Notes: generated by a model from the letters alone, not told the origin. DNA of 64,000 nt from Planctomycetaceae bacterium (GCA_021297795.1 JAJTGL010000002.1:1-64000), one strand, 5' to 3'; shown: positions 9,145-19,067, counted from the stretch's first letter. A program made the numbers and translations.

Positions 9145-10437
9145 ATGCTCACCCGTCGAGACATGCTTCGGACCACCGCGGCGACCGCCGTCGGTGGTGT
9201 GGCCGCATCCGCGCTCCTTGGAAACGCGGCCTTCGGCGCGTCGTCTCTGTTCGGCGCGCTGCCCGAACCGCGTCGTCGCGGCGCGTTCGGCGGAAGGCTC
9301 GGCAAGCTCCAGCTCCTGCAGGTCGGCGTCGGCGGCTCGATCGCGCCGGCCGACCGCGACCAGCTGAAGGGGCACCCCGATGTCGTCTTCACCGGCCTCT
9401 GCGACGTCGACTCGGAGGCGCTCGCATCGGTCGCGAAGGACCACCCCGAGGCCTTCACGTGTCGCGACTTCCGCGAGGCATTCGACAAGCACGGCGACAA
9501 GTTCGACGCCGTCGTCGTCTGCACGCCCGACCACAACCACGCGCTCATCGATCTCTGGGCGATGCGCGCCAACAAGCACGTCTACGGCCAGAAGCCACTC
9601 GTGCAGCAACTCTCCGAAGTGGTCGCGATTGAGCAAGCGATTGCAGCGCGGCCGAAGCTCATCACGCAGACCGGCAATCAGCGCATGGGCCCCGAGTCGC
9701 GCCAGTATGCCGTCGACATCATGAAGAGCGGGTTGCTTGGGAAAGCGATCGAAGCGCACGTGTGGATCGGCGGCCCAGGCGCCGGAACCGACGGGTACTT
9801 CTGGTACGGCGGACTCAAGGATCCGATCACGCCGCCCGCGAACATCGATTGGCCGCTCTGGCTTGGCGCCGCCGTCGACGCGCCATGCCGCCCCGGCCTG
9901 ATCGGGCTCCAGTGGCGCTCGTCGTGGGACTACGGCACGGGACAGCTCGGCGACTGGTGCACGCACCTCCTCGACGTCCTCTACTTCGCGTACGACCTGC
10001 CGTCGCCGCGTTCGGTGCTCTCGAACACGCTCGATCCGAGCGACTTCTACCACGCGCGCGGCGTGCGCTCGACGCTCGTCTACGACGTGTCGAAGCAGCC
10101 GAACCGCGAGCGCTTCGCGAGCGACCGCTTCACGGTCCACTACGCCGACCAGGCGCAGGCGCCGTCGCGCGCGGAGCTCGGGCTTCCGCCCGGAAAGTTC
10201 GGCGGAGCGAACCGGAAGACCGACGGCTTCGTCCAGTCGCCGTTCGGCTACTCGGCGCGCATGGCCGAGGCAGGGCTGCTTTGCTCGCGTGCGGCGCGCT
10301 TCCCGCAGCAAGAACTCGGTTGGGACAAGTCGCGACTCGTCTTCACGAAGCCCGACGGCTCAACGCACGAGGACGCGACGAAGACCTGCGTGACGCGCGA
10401 GTACCGCAAGGGCTTCGAACTGCCGGCTGTCGGCTGA
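9145..10437 (+). CDS. Gfo/Idh/MocA family oxidoreductase with Tat-type signal
   Basis: LTRRDMLRTTAATAVGGVAAS twin-arginine signal; VVVCTPDHNHALIDLWAMRANKHVYGQKPL. Confidence 0.93.
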   Translation: MLTRRDMLRTTAATAVGGVAASALLGNAAFGASSLFGALPEPRRRGAFGGRLGKLQLLQVGVGGSIAPADRDQLKGHPDVVFTGLCDVDSEALASVAKDHPEAFTCRDFREAFDKHGDKFDAVVVCTPDHNHALIDLWAMRANKHVYGQKPLVQQLSEVVAIEQAIAARPKLITQTGNQRMGPESRQYAVDIMKSGLLGKAIEAHVWIGGPGAGTDGYFWYGGLKDPITPPANIDWPLWLGAAVDAPCRPGLIGLQWRSSWDYGTGQLGDWCTHLLDVLYFAYDLPSPRSVLSNTLDPSDFYHARGVRSTLVYDVSKQPNRERFASDRFTVHYADQAQAPSRAELGLPPGKFGGANRKTDGFVQSPFGYSARMAEAGLLCSRAARFPQQELGWDKSRLVFTKPDGSTHEDATKTCVTREYRKGFELPAVG

Positions 10438-10491
10438 CCACGGCTCGACCCCGCGGCTTCCTTTCACGCGTCACTCGGCTACCCTGACGGA

Positions 10492-11562
10492 ATGCTCGGC
10501 GAACGACTCGACAACCGCATGCGCCACGTCGCCAAGTGGGCGCGCAAGCAGGGGATCGCCTGCTTCCGGCTGTACGAGAAGGACATTCCCGAGTTTCCGA
10601 TGATCGTCGACTGGTACGGCGACGAGGGTTGGGGAGAGGCCGGGGGTGGCTCGACCGGTAGCCTTTCGACCGGCGACGCCGTCGCGTGGTTCTTCCACCG
10701 CACGAAGGACGACACGCTCGAGAAGGAGCGCGACTACCGCGTCGATGCCGAGGCGGAGATCCTCGCCGGGCTCAACATCCCGCGCGAGCGGCTCCACATC
10801 AAGTACCGCGGTCGTCAGCGTGCGGAGGAGGGTGGGCGCGACCAGTACGAGCGCTTCGACTCGCGCGGCGCGATCAAGGTCGTGCGCGAGCACGGCCTGC
10901 GCTTCGAGGTGAATCTCTCCGACTACCTCGACGTCGGGCTCTTCCTCGACCATCGGCCGACGCGTCTCTCGGTGCAGCAGCGCGCCGCGGGGAAGCGCGT
11001 CCTCAACCTCTTCAGCTACACCGGGGCGTTCAGCGTGCACGCGCGCGCGGGCGGCGCGGTGCGCACGAAGACGGTCGACATGTCGCGCACCTATCTCGAC
11101 TGGTACGTGCGCAACCTCGCGCTCAACGGCTACGCGCCCGATGAACGCCACGAGGTCGTGCACGCCGACTGCCTCCAGTGGCTCGAGGCCGGGCCCGTCG
11201 GAGGCGAGGCCTACGACATCGTCGTCTGCGACCCGCCGACCTTCTCGAACTCGAAGCGCATGAAGGCCGACTCCTTCGCGATCGACCGCGACTATCCCGA
11301 CCTCCTGCGCTGGATCGCGAGATTCGTGGCGCCCGGCGGCGAGGTCTTCTTCTCGACCAACTCCCGCAGCTTCGAGTTCGACATGGCGTCGGTGCCCGCG
11401 GGGTTCGGTGCGCACGAGATCAGTCACCGCTCGGTGCCCGAGGATTTCCGCAATCGGAAGATCCACCGGTGCTGGCGCCTCGCCGAGGGGTGGAAGCCGA
11501 GGCAGCGCGAGCGTCCGCAGCCGTCCGACGGAACCGTGGAAGGCGATACCCTGCCGTCGTGA
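10492..11562 (+). CDS. Class I SAM-dependent rRNA methyltransferase (RlmK/RlmL C-terminal-like)
   Basis: NLFSYTGAFSVHARAGG, VCDPPTFSNSKRM motifs. Confidence 0.85.
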   Translation: MLGERLDNRMRHVAKWARKQGIACFRLYEKDIPEFPMIVDWYGDEGWGEAGGGSTGSLSTGDAVAWFFHRTKDDTLEKERDYRVDAEAEILAGLNIPRERLHIKYRGRQRAEEGGRDQYERFDSRGAIKVVREHGLRFEVNLSDYLDVGLFLDHRPTRLSVQQRAAGKRVLNLFSYTGAFSVHARAGGAVRTKTVDMSRTYLDWYVRNLALNGYAPDERHEVVHADCLQWLEAGPVGGEAYDIVVCDPPTFSNSKRMKADSFAIDRDYPDLLRWIARFVAPGGEVFFSTNSRSFEFDMASVPAGFGAHEISHRSVPEDFRNRKIHRCWRLAEGWKPRQRERPQPSDGTVEGDTLPS

Positions 11563-13247
11563 CCGTGCCACACACCGTCAGTCGACCTTTCACCGTCCTC
11601 GTCGTCGACGATCAGCCCATCATCGTCGAGGGCGTGCGGCGGCTGCTCTCCGTCTTGCCGGACGCGCGGCTCGAGTCGTGCATGAAGGCATCGGAGGCAC
11701 TCGCCCGGGCGAAGAGCCTGCGGCCCGCGGTCATCCTTCAGGACATCCACATGCCCGACGGCGATGGACTCGAGCTGGTCGAGCGCTACCGCTGGGAGAA
11801 GGACCTCGCCGAGACCTCGGTGGTCGTCCTGTCGGCGGAGGAGAACGCGTCGACGAAGGCCGATGCCTTCGCGCGCGGCGCCGACGACTATCTCGTGAAG
11901 CTCCCGCCGCCGCAGGAGTTCGTTGCGCGCGTCCAGCATCACGCCGATGCCGCGCGTGCGCAGCGCGAGCGGAACGAGACCTTCCGCGCGCTCGAGCGCG
12001 CGGAGCGCGATCTTGCGCGACGAAACGCGCTGCTCGACGAGGCCAACGCGAAGCTGGCGCGCGACAACCGCGAGCTCGTCGTCGACGCCGACACGCAGCG
12101 CGAGCGGCTCGACCGCATCGCTCGACTGTCTGCGGAACTGGCGCGCGTTCAGGATCTCGACATCCTCCTCGGGCGGATCCTGCGCGAGGCTGTTTCGCTC
12201 GCCGAGTGCCGTGCGGGTGCCGTGCTGCTCGCCGATCGCGATGAGCAGGGCGCCGACATCCTGCGCGTGGCGGAGGTCGTGGGTGCCAACGCGCGCGGTC
12301 GCGCGCACGCGCCTGCGATTCCCCTCGATCCAGGCACCGTGGCGGGCGAGGCCGCGATCTCGGGCGACACGATGCGTCTTGGTGCCGAAGCCTGCGCACT
12401 CGCGGGGAAAAGCGCGCCACCGATCGGAATCGAGGCCGTGCTCGGCGACCGCGCGGCGAGCGCGCTCGTCGTCCCGATCGTGCGTGGACGCGATCGTGCG
12501 CTCGGTTGCCTGATCCTCGTCGACGGGCGATCGGGAGAGGCCGTGGGAAGCGTCGGCTTCGACGACTCGGACGAACGTCTCGTCGCGCACTTCGCGTCGC
12601 TCGCGGCGGTCGCGATCGAACGCGCGCAGCTCGTCCGCTCGATGATCCTGCGCATGATCGCGATGGCCGAGCTGCGCGACCCGACCGAGACCGCAGGGCA
12701 CGTCGGGCGCGTGGCCGATCTCTCGATCATGCTGTACGACCACTGGCTCGCCGCGCGCGGGCAAGGCGAGGATGCGTCGAGCACGCGCGCGCGCGACGCC
12801 CTGCGCATCGGCGCGCTGCTCCACGACGTCGGCAAGGTCGGGATCTCCGACGCGATCCTCAAGAAGCCGGGCAAGCTCGACGACGCCGAGTTCACCGAGA
12901 TGAAGCGGCACACCCAGATCGGCGCCGATCTCTTCGCGGGCCTGCGCACCGACTTCGACGAGAGCGCGGCCGAGGTCGCGCTCTGTCACCACGAGAAGTG
13001 GAACGGATCGGGCTACCCGCGCGGCCTCGCCGGCGAGGCGATCCCGCTCTTCGCGCGCATCGTGGCCGTCGCGGACGTGTTCGACGCGCTCAGTTCGAAG
13101 CGCGCCTACAAGGACGCGTGGCCGCGCGAGAAGATCTCGTCGCTGTTCCGGGACGAGTCGGGCAAGCACTTCGACCCGGAGATCGCGGCGCTGCTTGTCG
13201 CTCACCAGGCCGAGGCCGAGGCGATCCGCGCGCGTCGACCCGAGTAG
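11559..13247 (+). CDS. Response regulator with REC, GAF and HD-GYP domains (putative c-di-GMP phosphodiesterase)
   Basis: REC (VLVVDDQP, ILQDIHMPDGDG); HDVGKVGI and CHHEKWNGSGYPRGL; GTG start overlaps upstream stop (GTGA). Confidence 0.9.
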   Translation: MTVPHTVSRPFTVLVVDDQPIIVEGVRRLLSVLPDARLESCMKASEALARAKSLRPAVILQDIHMPDGDGLELVERYRWEKDLAETSVVVLSAEENASTKADAFARGADDYLVKLPPPQEFVARVQHHADAARAQRERNETFRALERAERDLARRNALLDEANAKLARDNRELVVDADTQRERLDRIARLSAELARVQDLDILLGRILREAVSLAECRAGAVLLADRDEQGADILRVAEVVGANARGRAHAPAIPLDPGTVAGEAAISGDTMRLGAEACALAGKSAPPIGIEAVLGDRAASALVVPIVRGRDRALGCLILVDGRSGEAVGSVGFDDSDERLVAHFASLAAVAIERAQLVRSMILRMIAMAELRDPTETAGHVGRVADLSIMLYDHWLAARGQGEDASSTRARDALRIGALLHDVGKVGISDAILKKPGKLDDAEFTEMKRHTQIGADLFAGLRTDFDESAAEVALCHHEKWNGSGYPRGLAGEAIPLFARIVAVADVFDALSSKRAYKDAWPREKISSLFRDESGKHFDPEIAALLVAHQAEAEAIRARRPE

Positions 13248-13295
13248 ATGGCGGGTGGCGCGGCGCATCGCACGGCGGCCGCTATTCTGCGCGCC

Positions 13296-13523
13296 ATGAA
13301 GAACACCCTCGCGCTCGTCGCCACCGCCGCCGCGCTTCTCCTCGCCGGATGCCAGTCGAGCCCGTTCAAGGGCCCGTCGCAGGTGCCGCAGGATCCCGAG
13401 CAGGAGGTCATCGACGGAAACGGCCCCGCCGATGGCGGGGCCGTTCCGATGGAGATCGAGGATGGGAATCTTGAGGATGGCGAGGACGTCGATCAGGATC
13501 CGAACGTCGGCGCACCCATGTGA
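13296..13523 (+). CDS. Small putative lipoprotein
   Basis: MKNTLALVATAAALLLAGCQSS signal with lipobox; acidic C-terminus. Confidence 0.7.
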   Translation: MKNTLALVATAAALLLAGCQSSPFKGPSQVPQDPEQEVIDGNGPADGGAVPMEIEDGNLEDGEDVDQDPNVGAPM

Positions 13524-13536
13524 GTGACGGGCGACC

Positions 13537-14313
13537 TCAGTCGCGGCGACGCCGCGTGAGACCCCCGAGACCCCCGAGACTACCGAGACCCCCGAGACTA
13601 CCGAGACCCCCGAGACTACCGAGGCCCGCGAGCGCGAGGAGCGCCGCCGCACCCGGCGCTGGCACGAGGTTCGACTCGACCCACGCGACCGCCGCTTCGT
13701 GATCCGCCTCGGTCATGCCGAGGTTGAAGACCGCGTAGAGGGTCTCGCTGTCCGCAAGGCCGGCCGACGAGAAGGTGAACGACGCGAGGTAGATGCCGTT
13801 CGCGGGATCCACGTTGCCCGCGGAATGCAGCGTGTACTCGGGGTGCAGGTCGAGGCCCTCGGAGACGAGGAACGAGAACGAGCCGCCCGTCGTCGAGAAC
13901 GCGTCCTGTCCGCCGTACGAGGCGAGGAGGTAGGCGCTCGTCGAGGTAAACCCGCTGCCATTCCACACGCCGAGACCCGCGAGCAGGTTCATCGTGAGCG
14001 TGGTGCCGACGAGGTTCGAGCCGATGCCGGGCTCGTCGGTCGAGAAGGGGAACGTCGGATCGATGCCGAACTCGGCCTCGAACACGCGGAGCTCCGGGAA
14101 GAGGATCTCGCCCGTCTCGTGATCCCAGCCGCCGGTGAACAGCGCGCCGTTGGCGGATTGGACGTAGATGTCGGGGTGGGGCTCCTTCTCGTCGGCGAGC
14201 GCGGGCGTCGCCAAGACGAGCGTGCAGAGGAGCGAGCCCGCAGCCGTGCCGTAGAGCACGGAGCCGAGCGAACGGGGCGAGTTGGACGAACGAGGACGCG
14301 AGAAGAACTGCAT
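13537..14313 (-). CDS. All3515-like secreted protein with PEP-CTERM-like sorting tail
   Basis: Signal peptide; HPDIYVQ...GTTLTMNLLAGLGVWNGSGF...ESNLVPAPGAAALLALAGLG...RRRRD; sequence similarity in layout to adjacent 14490-15287 product. Confidence 0.75.
   Translation of the reverse strand: MQFFSRPRSSNSPRSLGSVLYGTAAGSLLCTLVLATPALADEKEPHPDIYVQSANGALFTGGWDHETGEILFPELRVFEAEFGIDPTFPFSTDEPGIGSNLVGTTLTMNLLAGLGVWNGSGFTSTSAYLLASYGGQDAFSTTGGSFSFLVSEGLDLHPEYTLHSAGNVDPANGIYLASFTFSSAGLADSETLYAVFNLGMTEADHEAAVAWVESNLVPAPGAAALLALAGLGSLGGLGSLGGLGSLGGLGGLTRRRRD
13561..13623. repeat. Seven tandem 9-bp units (ACYMCCGAG) inside the sorting-tail coding sequence
   Basis: acccccgag acccccgag actaccgag acccccgag actaccgag acccccgag actaccgag; encodes GSLGGLGSLGGL... 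Confidence 0.95.
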
Positions 14314-14489
14314 GGAAATCTCTCTTGCGATCCGGCCGGACGAATGGCCGGTGGTGTGTTGAAACTCGGGAAATGATCGTGATGCGATGGATGAAGTCGT
14401 GTATGCAGCGAGAAGCGTGAGTGGTGTTGGCGCTTGAGACGTGCGAGCGGTGGTCGGTGGGACCGGCTTGCAGGGCTCAGTTGCGCCGT

Positions 14490-15287
14490 TCAGTCACATG
14501 CGCCCCATGCTGCGAGGACGGCGGAAAGATCTGCCGCGCCGGTCTCGCCATCGCCGTCGAGATCGGCGCCGCCCGTGCCCCACGCACCGAGGATGGCTGC
14601 GAGGTCGGACGCGCCGACCTCACCGTCTCCATCGAAATCCGCAGGGCAGTTGCTTCCTGAACCGAGCAGGTTTGCCGCGACCCACGCGACCGCCTCGTCG
14701 AGTTCACCCGACGGACGACCGTCGTTGAACACGATGAAGAACGGATCGCTCGGGAGCGTCACGCCGTCGTTCGAGTAGAGCTCGAACTCCGCCACGTAGA
14801 TGCCGCTCGCAGGCAAGGTCCCGCCGTCGGGCTTCAACGTGAAGTTGAAGTGCCGGTGGTAGCCGCCGTTGGACAAGACCGCGAGGTCGAACCCGCTCGT
14901 CGGCTCGAGGCCGATGAGCGTCGCGAGCGTGAGGAACTTCACCTCGAGGCGCTCGTTGGTCACCGGCTCGACACCCGCGCCGTTGTAGCGGCGCAGGCCT
15001 GCGAGCGCGTTGAAGCCGAGTCGCGAACCCGCCGTGAAGGTCCCGGGAAGCGCGTCGAACCCGGGATTCGACGTGAAACGCGCGACGCCGGTGTCGCCGA
15101 AGGTGGCCGGATACACGCGCGTGTCGATCGAGCCCTTCGCTGCGATCGAGGCGGTGTGGATCGTTCCGTCGACGACGCGGACCGAGACATCGCCCACGTG
15201 CTGCGCCATCGCGAACGACGTGGTGACGAGCAGTGCGGCGACGGCCGTGGTTCGTTGGAGCGTTGCTTGAAGAAGCGAGATCTGCAT
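14490..15287 (-). CDS. All3515-like secreted protein with C-terminal GC-type dockerin-like domain
   Basis: MQISLLQATLQRTTAVAALLVTTSFAMA signal; ...NCPADFDGDGEVGASDLAAILGAWGTGGADLDGDGETGAADLSAVLAAWGACD. Confidence 0.8.
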   Translation of the reverse strand: MQISLLQATLQRTTAVAALLVTTSFAMAQHVGDVSVRVVDGTIHTASIAAKGSIDTRVYPATFGDTGVARFTSNPGFDALPGTFTAGSRLGFNALAGLRRYNGAGVEPVTNERLEVKFLTLATLIGLEPTSGFDLAVLSNGGYHRHFNFTLKPDGGTLPASGIYVAEFELYSNDGVTLPSDPFFIVFNDGRPSGELDEAVAWVAANLLGSGSNCPADFDGDGEVGASDLAAILGAWGTGGADLDGDGETGAADLSAVLAAWGACD

Positions 15288-15376
15288 CGGGACTCCCCGC
15301 CGGAGGCGGAGAAGGAGTGCGTGGGGAAGAGGAGGGCGCCACCGCGGGCCTTGCGACCGGCGGCGTGCTGTCGGGT

Positions 15377-16201
15377 TCAGTTGGCGGTGAGGTTGCGCTC
15401 GAAGAGCCCGCTGACCGCAGGATCGAGCCGGTTGCGCTCCGCGTCGATGTAGACCGAACCGAACGGCAGCGTCTCGACGTGACCATCGAGGAACGACCAG
15501 TTCGTGCGGGCTTCCGGCGACGGACGACCCCCGGAGACCGCCGCGACCGCGACTTCGGATGCCGCGATCGTCGCCGACTGGGGCGCGCTGCCCCAGCCCT
15601 CGACATGCGGGTGATCCGCGGCCGCGAACGCGCCGGTCTCGGCCATCAGGACAAGCTGCACCGTCGCCGCGTGATGGGCGACCTTCGAGAGCCGATCGGT
15701 CGCAAGCGACGGATCGATCGCGGCCCATGGCGAGAACTCGCGCGCGAGATGGTTGTTCAGGCCATAGCTCGTGCGGCGAAGCGCGCCGTTGGTGCCGGGT
15801 ACCGGAAGTCCCTCGCCGCCTTGCTCGACGGCCCAGTGCGGGCTGGTGTCGAGCGGCGAGCGGATGAGGGAGGTGTCGCAGTAGTTCTTCCGCGAGAGAA
15901 CTTCGACGAAGCTCTCCGTGCTGCCCTGATCGTGCGCCCCATGGGGGAGACGGGCGTCGATCAGCCAGCCGGCGTGATCCTGGGCGTAGGCGAGGGACGC
16001 AAGCTGGAGCGAACGGAGGTTCGCAACGCAGTTGGCGGTCCGCCCGCTCTGGTTGAGGAGGGCGAGGGCTGGGAACGCAAGCGCGATGACGATCGCGAGG
16101 ATCGCCACGACGACGAGCAGTTCGACGAGCGTGAAGGCCCGTCGGCGGGTGAACGTGTGCTGCAAGGTGCAGGCTCCGATGCGCCCTCGTCGTGGTCGCA
16201 A
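15377..16201 (-). CDS. Type II secretion pseudopilin-like protein (prepilin N-methylation signal, H-X9-DG-like C-terminus)
   Basis: RRRAFTLVELLVVVAILAIVIALAFPAL; SFLDGHVETLPFG; exact start uncertain. Confidence 0.85.
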   Translation of the reverse strand: MRPRRGRIGACTLQHTFTRRRAFTLVELLVVVAILAIVIALAFPALALLNQSGRTANCVANLRSLQLASLAYAQDHAGWLIDARLPHGAHDQGSTESFVEVLSRKNYCDTSLIRSPLDTSPHWAVEQGGEGLPVPGTNGALRRTSYGLNNHLAREFSPWAAIDPSLATDRLSKVAHHAATVQLVLMAETGAFAAADHPHVEGWGSAPQSATIAASEVAVAAVSGGRPSPEARTNWSFLDGHVETLPFGSVYIDAERNRLDPAVSGLFERNLTAN

Positions 16202-16330
16202 GTTTGGTCACGAGTCGACGAGGGCCGTCCTGAGGTCGGGGAAGGACGCGGGGCTGGAGGGTGTCGATCGCGATCGATCGACGCCCACCACGCGGCGGGT
16301 CGCTCCGCCGTACCACGCGTCACGCAACCG

Positions 16331-16768
16331 TCAGGCGAAGAACGGAGGGGGTCGAGCCGCGACCGCCTCGGGAGCGTGCGGGGCCGGCAGTTGGGCGGCC
16401 TCGCGCGTGTGCACGATGGCCAGCACCTCGACCGAGGTGCTGAAGAACCCGACCAGCGTCGGCGCAAGCAGGTTGACCGCGAGCTCGGCGCACACCGCGC
16501 AGTCGTGGGTGGGCGCGACGGGGTTGTGCGTGGCGTCGGAGCCGTCGCACGTTGCGTCGGTGTCGGAGGCGTTGGTGGCAGAAGCCTTCGAGACAACGTG
16601 CGCGTGCGCGTGCGTCGTGTGGCAGCCCGCGTCCGCCGTCGTGCAGACGGAGTGGCCGCCGTGCGCGAGCATGAGGTGCACGAATCGCGACACGCCGCCA
16701 CCCGACGAGACCGACGCCGCGAGGGCGAGGATCGTCGCGAGGAGGGTGATGTGCCGGCGGATCTGCAT
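16331..16768 (-). CDS. His/Cys-rich secreted protein, DUF2946-like
   Basis: Signal peptide; HLMLAHGGHSVCTTADAGCHTTHAHAHV ... HDCAVCAELAVNLL. Confidence 0.65.
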   Translation of the reverse strand: MQIRRHITLLATILALAASVSSGGGVSRFVHLMLAHGGHSVCTTADAGCHTTHAHAHVVSKASATNASDTDATCDGSDATHNPVAPTHDCAVCAELAVNLLAPTLVGFFSTSVEVLAIVHTREAAQLPAPHAPEAVAARPPPFFA

Positions 16769-16876
16769 GGGTCGTGCTGCGGGGGGCGGAGCGTACGTTG
16801 CTCGACCCGCGGGTTCAAGACTGAGGGTTCAACATCGTCGAGCGGATCTCACACGCGATGGGCTCATTCGACCCAG

Positions 16877-18055
16877 TCAGGCGCGGTCCGGGCAGGGTGG
16901 CAGGCGGTCCACCGTCGCCTCGGGTCCGATACGGTCGTTCGCGGGCATCGGGTTCACGGTTGCGGCCAGTCCGCGCTCCGCCGACACGAAAGTCTCGTTT
17001 CCCGGCCGTGACTCCCGGTCGAGAAGCCGCATCAGACGCAGTTCGCCATCGGCGCGGCAGACCACGCGCTCGGTCTTGCCGCGACTGCCCAAGGGGTCGG
17101 TGACGATGCGGATTGCCGTTGGTGGGATCGGCGCACCGGTGGAGGGCGTGACGTCCGCGGATCCAGGCGCCGTCGCGAGGAAGGCAAACAGCGCGCGGCC
17201 ATCGCGCCGGCCCACGATTCGGTCGATCGCAGCCACGCGCGGCGTGGGCTCGATGCGGCGCGCCTCGTGGCACCAGTCGTCGGGTTTCGCGCGCATGGGG
17301 CAGGGCTTCTGGTGGAGGCACGGCGCCACCACGTGTGCGACGCCCGACGCAACCAGCGCGTCGCGCAGCGCCATCAGCGCGCGCGTGGTCGACTTCAGCG
17401 CGGGCTCGATCACGACGAGCGGTGCGTGCGCCGCCCAGCGCGCGACCATATCGACGGTGTCCGGTCGATGCACCGGATCGGCGCGATCCTGCGGAAGCAG
17501 TTCGTTGAGCGCGGTCTGGCAGAGGATCGCGTCGGCAGCGGGCAGTCTGAAGCCTCGGAAATCACGCGCTTCGACCGTCACGTGGACTTCGATGCCCGCG
17601 GCGGCCGCCGCGGCGCGCGCGGCTTGTTCGAAGGCGCGAGCCGCGGGCTCGCCGAGTTCGACCGCGATCAGTTCGACGCGTGGTGTCGTCGTCGCTCCGC
17701 GCGCGGCACGGCGTGCCGCGAGCCACGCGAGGAACCCGCAACTTGTCGCGCCCACGCCGGCGCCGAGGTCGACCACGCGCACATGCTCGAGCGTCGCGAG
17801 CCGCGCGAACAACGGGCTTCGCGCCGCGGCCTCCTCGAGCGCAAGCACCACCTTGGGCGCATCGCTCGCGAGGAAGTAGCCGCACTTCGCGTCGAGATGC
17901 TCGCGCGAGGCCTGCTCGCGGGCGAGGGCCTGGCGGTCGACGGTGTAGAGGTCGGAGAGTCGCGCGACGGCGGCGGCGAGCGCGGCATCGTCGGTGGCGG
18001 GCTGGGACGCGAGCCGATGCATGTCCTCGACGGCGAGGATGACGCGCTGTGCCAC
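16877..18055 (-). CDS. Small ribosomal subunit Rsm22-family methyltransferase-like protein
   Basis: VVDLGAGVGATSCGFLAW SAM-binding; CLHQKPCPM Cys motif; LCQTALNEL; provided ORF start at 18127 overlaps the tRNA so an internal GTG/ATG start is more likely. Confidence 0.75.
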   Translation of the reverse strand: MAQRVILAVEDMHRLASQPATDDAALAAAVARLSDLYTVDRQALAREQASREHLDAKCGYFLASDAPKVVLALEEAAARSPLFARLATLEHVRVVDLGAGVGATSCGFLAWLAARRAARGATTTPRVELIAVELGEPAARAFEQAARAAAAAAGIEVHVTVEARDFRGFRLPAADAILCQTALNELLPQDRADPVHRPDTVDMVARWAAHAPLVVIEPALKSTTRALMALRDALVASGVAHVVAPCLHQKPCPMRAKPDDWCHEARRIEPTPRVAAIDRIVGRRDGRALFAFLATAPGSADVTPSTGAPIPPTAIRIVTDPLGSRGKTERVVCRADGELRLMRLLDRESRPGNETFVSAERGLAATVNPMPANDRIGPEATVDRLPPCPDRA

Positions 18056-18068
18056 CGAGGGGATCAAA

Positions 18069-18142
<74 letters not shown>

Positions 18143-18232
18143 AGCGACGTACAGGGTAGCGAGGACAGGCCCGGGCGGGAAGTGCTACCTTTCCCCCCTC
18201 AGAAGCCGCCTCCCAGCGGCAAGGAGACACCG

Positions 18233-19015
18233 ATGGGCATCATGTCCGGCAAGCGTGGACTCGTCACCGGAGTCCTTCACGAGACGAGCATCGCGACCGC
18301 GATCACGCAGAGCCTGCTCCGCGAGGGCGCCGAGTGCATCTTCACCCACATGCCGGGCGAGAAGATGGAACGCCGCACGCGCAAGCTCGTCGAGGGGATG
18401 GGCATCGCCGCGCCGTGGCTCCAGCCGATGGACGTCGCGCAGGACGCCGACATCGCCGCGTGCTTCGAGCGCGTCGGCAAGGACTTCGGACAGATCGACT
18501 TCGTGGTCCACTCGATCGCGTTCGCCGACAAGGACTGGCTGAAGCTCGGACGCTTCGCCGCCACGCCGCGCTCGGTCTTCCTGAACGCGATGGACATCTC
18601 GGCGTTCAGCTACCAGGCGATGGCGAACGCCGCGCTTCCCGTCCTCAAGGATGGCGGCGCGATGATCGGCCTCAGCTACTACGGCGCCGAGAAGGCCGTG
18701 CCGGGCTACAACGTGATGGGTGTCGCGAAGGCGGCCCTCGAGGCGACCAACCGCTACCTCGCCATGGAGCTCGGCCGCGCGAAGAACGTGCGCTGCAACC
18801 TCGTGTCGGCCGGACCGATCAAGACGCTCTCGGCGTCGGCGGTCGGCGGCTTCGACTCGATCCTCGACCGGATCCCGCAGGTCGCGCCGTTGCCGCGCAA
18901 CATCGTGGCGCCCGAGGTGGGCGATGCGGCGGCGTTCCTCCTGTCGGATCTCTCGCGAGGCACGACCGGACAGGTGCTGTACGTCGACAGCGGCTACTCG
19001 ATCATGGGTCTGTGA
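18233..19015 (+). CDS. fabI: Enoyl-[acyl-carrier-protein] reductase FabI
   Basis: MGIMSGKRGLVTGVLHETSIATAI; YYGAEKAVPGYNVMGVAKAALEA. Confidence 0.95.
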   Translation: MGIMSGKRGLVTGVLHETSIATAITQSLLREGAECIFTHMPGEKMERRTRKLVEGMGIAAPWLQPMDVAQDADIAACFERVGKDFGQIDFVVHSIAFADKDWLKLGRFAATPRSVFLNAMDISAFSYQAMANAALPVLKDGGAMIGLSYYGAEKAVPGYNVMGVAKAALEATNRYLAMELGRAKNVRCNLVSAGPIKTLSASAVGGFDSILDRIPQVAPLPRNIVAPEVGDAAAFLLSDLSRGTTGQVLYVDSGYSIMGL

Positions 19016-19067
19016 GGCACGGGAGGTCGGCGATCCAGCGCGTGATGGCGCGTCGGATCACGCGACG

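Noticed and set aside
16769-16860. Zur box upstream of the His-rich protein gene
   Set aside because: Only a direct repeat TTGAACCC-N6-TTGAACCC was visible; it does not match Fur/Zur palindromes I know.
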